Source: a virus. Taken from it: DNA of 31,969 bases. Positions 8,801 to 17,800 of the stretch are shown in pieces; positions within the stretch are counted from its first letter, which is position 1; each line of letters begins with the position of its first letter. The notes below the pieces were generated by a model. That model saw only the letters and a program-made list of their open reading frames with translations, was not told the origin of the DNA and made no database searches. The DNA lies in the IMG/VR virus record IMGVR_UViG_3300044638_004915, positions 1 through 31,969 of that record, one strand, 5' to 3'. Made by a program: the position numbers and the translations under genes.

Positions 8801-11800
8801 TCTGATATTACTGTCACCTATGATTGCTACAGCTCGTGCAGCATCACCATTACTGGCATTACTAATTCTCACCACAGGTGCAGCTAAATAACCAGACCCA
8901 CTAGTAACAAGAACTATACTATCTACTTTTCCATTATTAATAGTGGTGTATGCAGTAGCACCAGATCCAGAATCACTTATAATTTCAACCGTTGGCGCAG
9001 TTAAATACCCGTATCCAGAATATGTCAACGTTAATTTGGTAACTTTAAATCCAACATGATCCAACCAGCTTTTCCATGGATATTCATTAATCGCAGTATC
9101 ATATGCAACAATTTCACCATTTTCAACAGTTGCATCAATCACTGTAGTTCCGCCATAATTATATAATGATGGTAAATCAAAATCCGTAGTTCCAAATTTA
9201 CCGATATCATTATTATTGTAAGAACTTACATATTCTCTAATTTTCGTTCTATATGGTTTCACTTCAGCAACATATGATTCAAAATCTGCTAAATTATCAT
9301 TTTTATATGTAATAGGTTGATCCAACATACCAACATTATGAGTTGCTTTTACAAAACTTGTTTTAAAAATCCAATCTATATATGTTTGTTCACTAAATGC
9401 ATATCTTATACTATTGAAAAATAAATTTAGATATTCAACTTTTAAATCATTGATGAATATTGATTCCTTAATGGCTGTCAATATGTTACGCAATTCAGTT
9501 GTTACATTTATATCATAACCAGTGGTATCATATAAGGCACCATCATACGCAGTTTGATTATATAATGATGTTTTTAATTGAATAGTACCGTTTTCAATGC
9601 CAATTATTGTATATTCCTGTGTCCAATCAATAGTACCAACAGTTGAATTACGTTTTAATAATACCCATTCACCAACATTATTATACTTAACTTTAACAAT
9701 ATCATTTACTTTTGGTGAAATCGATGTTAAATCTGAAAAATTTAGAACTTCGTATTCAATTGCAGTAAATTCATTATAGCCTGGCTCATACCAATTAACT
9801 TTATCCCAATAATTAGGAGTATTATAAGATTGTGTTAATGATCTAACCCACCCAGGTACGGATGCATATGATCTAATCGTAGTCATTGTAACTGTTTGTA
9901 CATTATTCACAGTCCAAGTCGTACCATTTCCACTCACTATAAATGTACCTGGAATTACACCTGTTCCATATAAATATTGTCCGGTTTCTATGATACCAGT
10001 AATCGATCCGTCAATAGTATCAATAGTCAACGTAGTCCCATTAATATTAGCAATGCTTGCAACAAATGAATTTCTTTTTGGTTGATATGAATATATCGCC
10101 CATGTATCATTTGATTGGGTATCACTATTAATCAATATAGCAAAATCTCTAACACGTATAACAGTATCATCTGAATAACCTTCACCACTATTAATAATTG
10201 AACAACTTATAATTTGTCCTTTTGAATTAATAATTGGAACTATATTTGCATTAATACCGCTGCCTAATACAGTAATAACAGGGGCTGTAATATACCCTAA
10301 CCCAGAATTTATTATTTTAACATCAGTAATTTTACCATCATTTATTATAGGTAATAAGACAGGCTGTTTAACAGAACTAACGTTAATAAATTGTAATTCA
10401 GAATCTGTGTCAATTGCTTTATCGTATAATCTTGATGACTCCAATGGTGCCGAATCATATTTCTCCAATAATGATAAATCACGAGTTGATGAAGATATTT
10501 GATTTTTTATTAGAACTAAATTTGCTTGTTCAATATATTGTTTTAATGCTTCAAATCTATTTACAAACATAGATTGACGTGGGCGATTCTCGATACCATA
10601 TCGTAATTTCGGTGATACAGTATTATCAGGCACCAGGCGGCCAGCCGTGTCACTTCCACATAAGCTATCAAACCATTTCTGTTCAACATTGTAAGGTATT
10701 GTTGTTAATGGATCATTACTGATAAGTTTCCATTCAGAATGTATTTTTTGATCAATATCGCCAATTGTCCAATATTGTAATGATAAAACAACATCTTTAT
10801 TTTGTAATAAATATTTACAATTAGCTACATTAAATGAATTCATACCAGTTAACGATACAAATTTATATCCTTCACTTACTGGATTTGCAATCATGTTTGC
10901 AACACTTGCACTAGAAATATATCTTCCAGATACTGATGGAACTGTTACTTTATTTTTAACCCAATAGTAATATGTATATTTTAAACTTTTACTGATATTA
11001 TCAAAATAAGTTTTAACACTATATACACTATCAGAGTATAATGATTTCCCACTAATACCCATTGATAACCCACTATCAGTGTCTGATTGTGCATCCCACG
11101 CAGATGGTTTTAATGATGTTTCAACCCATTCATAAATATCAACAGATGCCAATGGTGCAAGTTTATACCAATTAGTTGATCTGTATACATCATCAACATC
11201 ATTACATTCAATAAATTTAGAAGTACTTAAATCCCACCATATTTTACCAACTTGTTTTGTCGTCCATGCAGCAGTAGTATCTACATTAACAGAAGATGTC
11301 CCAACAGAATAAATTGCTGGATCATAAAATGTCTTGTAACTAATCTCTTCGTCAGCTGGCCCTGCAATTTTACCTTGTAATGGATCTAATACATCCAAAC
11401 TAGCTAAAAGCATATTGGTTTTTTTATTATATACAAATGCTTTTTTTATTTTACTAATATTTGGGACAGTAACCTCGGTATTCAACTTGGACCAGCTGTA
11501 CGCATTAGCTTGTTTATTGTATTCAACAACCAATCCAATATTTTGCAATTGATTATCATATGAAGGCGTTCCAATTAACACAGTTCCATCACCAACTGAA
11601 AACCCAACATTTGCAGTATTTTCAATATTAGTAATTAATGATATGGTTTCACTAAAAATCCATTTAGTCGCATATCTATCATAGATATCAATTCTACCAG
11701 AAGGTGAATTTGAATATTTGCTATGTACAACTATTGTATTATCACCCATGAACGATATGTTTGTACCAAATTTTTCGTTAGATTCTGGGACAGTATTTAA

Positions 11801-14800
11801 TATTTGTTGGTATTCTGAATACATTGTACCAAATTTATAAACAGTAACAGTCCCCTCATTTGGATATTGCACTGTTTCCAGTGGATCAGATATTGCAATA
11901 TATGTTCCGGTATCATTAACTGAAATACCAGTACCAAACGCCGATGTACTACCAGTCAATGTTTGTAAAAATTCAAAATCTTTATAAATATGCACTTTGC
12001 CAACTGCAGAAATCAATAGTGTAGAGTTATCTGTACTGACATTTACATTTGTTCCATATAAATCACCGGAAACCTGGCCATTATAATTAGTTGTTAAATC
12101 ATACTGCCAGTAATTTACAACAAAATTAATTGTACCAGATGGTTGAACATCGGGTGCAGCACTTAGTGTTACAGTTTTTGTTACAGTATTAACACTTATT
12201 ACTTGTTGATTACTATAGAATCCGGTCCCAACCACATACATACCAAACCCAATTTTAGCAACCGAAGATAATTTTATAATATTACCATAGCTACCAGCAG
12301 GATTATATTCAGCACTTGTAACTATACTTTGATTGTATGAAACTTTATAAACTTTCCCAGTATCATTATCTGAACCTGGTGCCCCAATATATAATGCATA
12401 AGAGCTCGCATCATTGTCAAATGATAAACTATATCCAAATTTTTCATTTGATGCAGGGAATGGGCTAACAAATGTAGATACTTCAAAGTAATTGTCTGTA
12501 TCATCCTTTTCATAAATCGTAACAACACCTTGGTTTGTATAAATTGAATCAAGCCCTTTAATTGTAGTATGATTTAAATCATAGATTTCTCGTGTTATTG
12601 CATTGTTTAATCCAGTAGTATTATCAAATGAAACAGCAGCCGAATCAAATGTATTAACACTATTATCAAATCGCATATCTGTATAGTAAATTACAGATGC
12701 ATTACTTGCATTTGGGGAACCAACCGCAAGCCATTTCCCATCACCTGACATTGCAATAACTTCACCAAATATATTATTTGGATTGATTCCATTATTAGAA
12801 ATATATGGGGTTGTTAATACTTGCTTTTGTCTTCTAATAGAAGAATCGTTAGAGCTGTATGTATATATTTCTCCAAGTGCAGTTGATATGGCTACTAATT
12901 TTCCAGAATCCCAAGACGCAATAGATCTACCATAATTCATTTCAGATGTAATATATGGTTGGACTATCATTCTCCCAGTATACACTGGATTATATCGCCA
13001 TACTGCCCAGTTACCGGTTCCATCATTGTCTGTCCATAGTTTTTCACCAGATAAAATGTTATTTTGCAAAATAGTATTTGCATTATCAATATTAGTAATA
13101 CGTTGATTAGTAAATTTAAAAATTTCAATAGATGATTGATGGGTAAACGGATTTTCAATTGTTAACCCTGTTTTTATAATTACTATAGTATGTGTTGTTG
13201 TTGAATTTATTTTATAAAAACCATCAAATCCAATAACACCAGTAATACCAATATAATCACCTGTACCTAATGTGACTATGGAAGATGTTGTAATTGTTAA
13301 AACACCATCATTAGCTGTATATGTAACATTAGTTATAACTAAATTTGATGGGGTATATCTATACACATTCCAAGAGCGTTGTTCAAATGTACACCACACA
13401 TAACTACCTTCAGAAAAGTTAGATATGTCTTGATCGATAATCTGATCTATAGATTTCAAAGTAACTAATACATCAGACTCTCTAACATATCCAGCCGATC
13501 TTAAAAATGGTTTTTTAGAAGTAACAACCGGAAATGGGTTTGAATTATATCCAATTGGTTTTAAATACAAATCCGTTGGAAGTTGTTGTATAATATAGTC
13601 TGATAACGATAAATCAATATTTGGTACTAATTTATATCCTTGAGGATTATTAACGTGGGTTTGTTCATCTAATAAGATTTCCACCTCATCAAATGCACTA
13701 CTAGCACCATATTGACCTACACGCAATGCCCATTCTTCGTAAAATGTCAGACTTTCTGCATTTTCTGTATTAAATACACCAAATAAATGGTCAAATACAT
13801 TTTGAGTACCTTTATCACGAATCATGCCTTGATAGAACTTAAATTCACTAACATTATCTTGAATAATATTGTCTAAATATTGACGTTTCTGATACCCAAT
13901 CAAATGTTGTGCCATTGTTTGCTGTGAATTATCAAAACTATCAACTTCTAATGTATAAAATTCATTAAATTGTGTAGCGATTGTTGTCAAGTTTGGTAAA
14001 ATTTGCTGAACTGGTTTCTTTGATAATTTAACCCAGTTGCTTGGCATAAAATTTTCGGATCCAGCCATGCATATATCTGCACTATAATAATACGATTGAT
14101 ACCTTACCACATCCCCAATAACATAATCTTTCCATGGTGTCCAATTTGATACACTAGCATCATCAAATATAAAGCCAGGAATATCAAATCCACCATACCA
14201 GTCACTACTCACATATGCAGATACTTTAATTCTATCTTGTTTATATCCACTAGTTGGATCATAAATTAAATCATTAAACATTGTTGTATTGTTGATAATA
14301 ACAACATGTTCTTTTTGTATCAAGTAAAAGCTAGCATTGTAAATACCATCATCATTGGTTGGTGCATAACTAACAAAATTTTCATCTCTGTTTGATTTTA
14401 AATATAATGGTGATATTGGTTGCCCGTCTACTCTAAACATTTCATAATCATTGTATGGATTAGATATATCGTCAATAATATTGATAGTTGTAGAAAATGT
14501 TATTTTATTCGCAGATGGACTTAAGGATATAACTGAACTCCCAACCGTACTTAATCCATCCATTTTTAAATAATATTCGGTTTGAAATGTAGAATTAGCT
14601 GGAATATTTCTAAGAGCCTTATAGTAATCACCAAAATATCTAACAATAGTACCATATTGAACAGCGGTGTTAGGTACCCATTCTGACCATTTATCCTGTC
14701 CGGTTGACCAATTTTGTGTTGTCCAAAATAAAAATTCCTTAGCACTGGTTTCCCAATTACATACTTGTGCTAAATTAGAATTAAAATCATCAAATATGAA

Positions 14801-17800
14801 ACCTTGATCTTTTAAGTACTCACCATAGCCAAGTAAAAAGTCAACTACTTCTTGAATAGTACTAAACACTGAATTGTATGGCAATGTGATTGGTGTTTGT
14901 CTATTCCAGGCTTTTCTAAAATATACAGTTCTTCCACCAACAATTGGTAATGATGCTAATTGTTGATATTTTGAATTATCGAATACAGAATCACGGTTAA
15001 TAAACACAGTGGCTCTATAAAACACGTTACCTAATTTAACTATTTGCCCGTGTGGGTATGATTCACCACTTTTCCATGAAACATATGATTCTGAAATTCC
15101 ACCAATTGTTATAATTGACCCTTTTTGTGACCAATTATAATAGTTGAAATATGGCTGTGTTTTACTGTATCCGTTTACAGAATATCCATTCGCGAGTTTT
15201 GATACAATAACTCCACTATATGTTATTTTACTCGTAGGAGTAGACGTATTTAATATAATTTTATAATCATCTGACGGTACAAATACCCCACCAGCAGTTA
15301 ATGGTGATTTTGAATCTAATATTAATTTAAATTGTTGTTTGCTTGTGAATGCACCAACTCTATAACATAAATTATAATTCAAATTAAAAATATCATATAG
15401 ATACTGATTATATTTTGTTAAATCTTCACTTACTAAATAATTAATAATATAGTTTATTATCCCAGATGTCTGGACACGTGAATTACTAGAATAGATACTT
15501 GGTAATTTTAAATCAGATGCTGTTATATGCACCCCAGATTCTGTGTAAATTAGCTGCCCATTGAGATTTCTTTTTATTCTTGATCTATCAAATAATACAC
15601 CAATAACACTTGATGGTTTCATTAATATAGTTGTTAAAAGTAAACTAAATGGGAAGTGTGAACTACGTCTCCATGCATTTTCTACCGGTGCAATATCACC
15701 AAAAACAAAATCACCTTGTATATTTTGTGATAAAAATCCTGAAACAATTCCAGAATCAAATGGACTTACTAAATTTCCACCATCATCTACAGGAATATGT
15801 GATAATAAAAATGGTTTTAAGTAATCTACCAATACAATTGGATCTTTACCAGGTTCTTTTAATAGGCCATTACTGATATCTTCCCACATTATGTGATTAT
15901 CACTGGTATATGGAGCAGGTCCATACACAGTATCCCACCACGATGGCTTATCAGTAATTCCCATGATTTCCCATGGACATATATTTGGTCTATCAGTATC
16001 CAAAATCCATTTGTATACTCCTCTCCAATATCCAGGTGCAGTTGACCCGTTTGGTGATGATAACCCACTATAATTAAATGTGAATGGATTATTTTGATCA
16101 AATGTAACTGCTGAAAAATTAACATCAATTAATGACAACCATTTATAAAAACTTGATGATAATATTTTGTTAAACTCAGTCATACTATAATCATTTTTAA
16201 CATTATACCTAGATATAATGTCATTAATATTGAAAATATTAGGATCGTATGATATTTTAGTATTATTGTATATTCTTTTTTCTAACTCTATTAGTAAATC
16301 ATCACGATAATCACCATATGCAAGTGTTAAACTACCATCGTGTCCCTGTATCATTGATACTGGTGTTATTAAAGTTGTATCAACATATATATTAGGATCA
16401 TATAATGGAAAAATCCCTAATTTAGAAGGGGTTTCTGGTACAAAACATCCATCAGTATTCTCATATTCATAAATTGTTATTTCATCACCAGGTGCAATAG
16501 TCGCAGAAATATCAACGAACCCTTGATCATCAAACATATAATCATGGCCATACAATAGTTGAACACCATTTAAATATATTCCAACTGCTCTGTTAGATAA
16601 TGCATCTAAAGTAAATGGTACATTCAATGGATATTGTGTTTGAATATAATCTAAAACTATATAAGTTGTTTTAACACTAGCACCAAATGGGATCATATCA
16701 CTAAAATAATACGGAGACGTTTTAGGAACATTTCTAGTTAACTCTTGCATGATCAAATCTACATGATTTTTTACGTCAGTATCAATACCAAGAGTTTCTG
16801 CTACTTTAATAAAATTTCGTTTAAACTTATTATAGTCTTCACGAGCTTGTTCAATTGCTCTAACAATATTAACCTGATCATTTGTAATATGATACAATGA
16901 TAGACAAGATGGTCCGCTATGACGGACAAACTTTGTTCCATATTGTGATATATTACCCAAATCTCTTAAATTACTAGATCCAGGAAAAATTCCATTGAAT
17001 CCTGGTAAATTGTCAACCATTGATGTTACATGGTCTAGTACTTCACCAAGTGAAAAATTAGAAATAGTTTCATTTAATGGATTATTTTGCAAATTATTTG
17101 GTATTTCATAATATCCATTTGAATTTATTGGTTGTGAAGCAAATGTTCTTATTGTCAATACGTCAGTTAATGATATTGGGGTTGTCAATACTATTCGTTT
17201 ATATTTTGGAGAATTTTCAACCACCCATTGTGTGACTAAGCCAATATCTTTTTGTAATCTAATACCATTAATGTAAATCTTTACTTCTAAATCATCTAAT
17301 AAAGATATATCATCAAAAATATCAATATCAAAATTATTTACTTTACCAGAGTTTTTATATATTCTAATACCAGCTTGGGTAATTAGCGATGTATTTGTGA
17401 CCCACCCATTGGAATAGACAGGAGAACCAACATAATCAGATGTAATTAAGTACCCAGTTCCTACATTTTTATCAACAAATGACAAAGTTGAACTATCTCT
17501 ATAACTAAACATATCAGAAATAAAGTTAAAGTTGAATACAATATCACCAATATTGTTTATACTTTTATAAGTTATTGGGAAATTTAAAATAGGGTCATCA
17601 ATTCCAGTTGTATTGACTTTATACGTAAATACCTGTGATCCTTTAAAATTAGAACCACTATACACAGAAGTGTCACTGAAACTAATACCATTTTCGTCAA
17701 CTACATCAAACACCGGCTGTTGATTCTGCTTTATTTTTTGCTGCCCAAGGACCCAATTAGATCCATTAAACCAAAATTGCTTATTAATCATAGACCCATT

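Noticed and set aside
15561-15876. Plus-strand frames opposite the giant gene
   Set aside because: They are short and overlapping with no ribosome binding site, and lie inside a long coding frame on the other strand.
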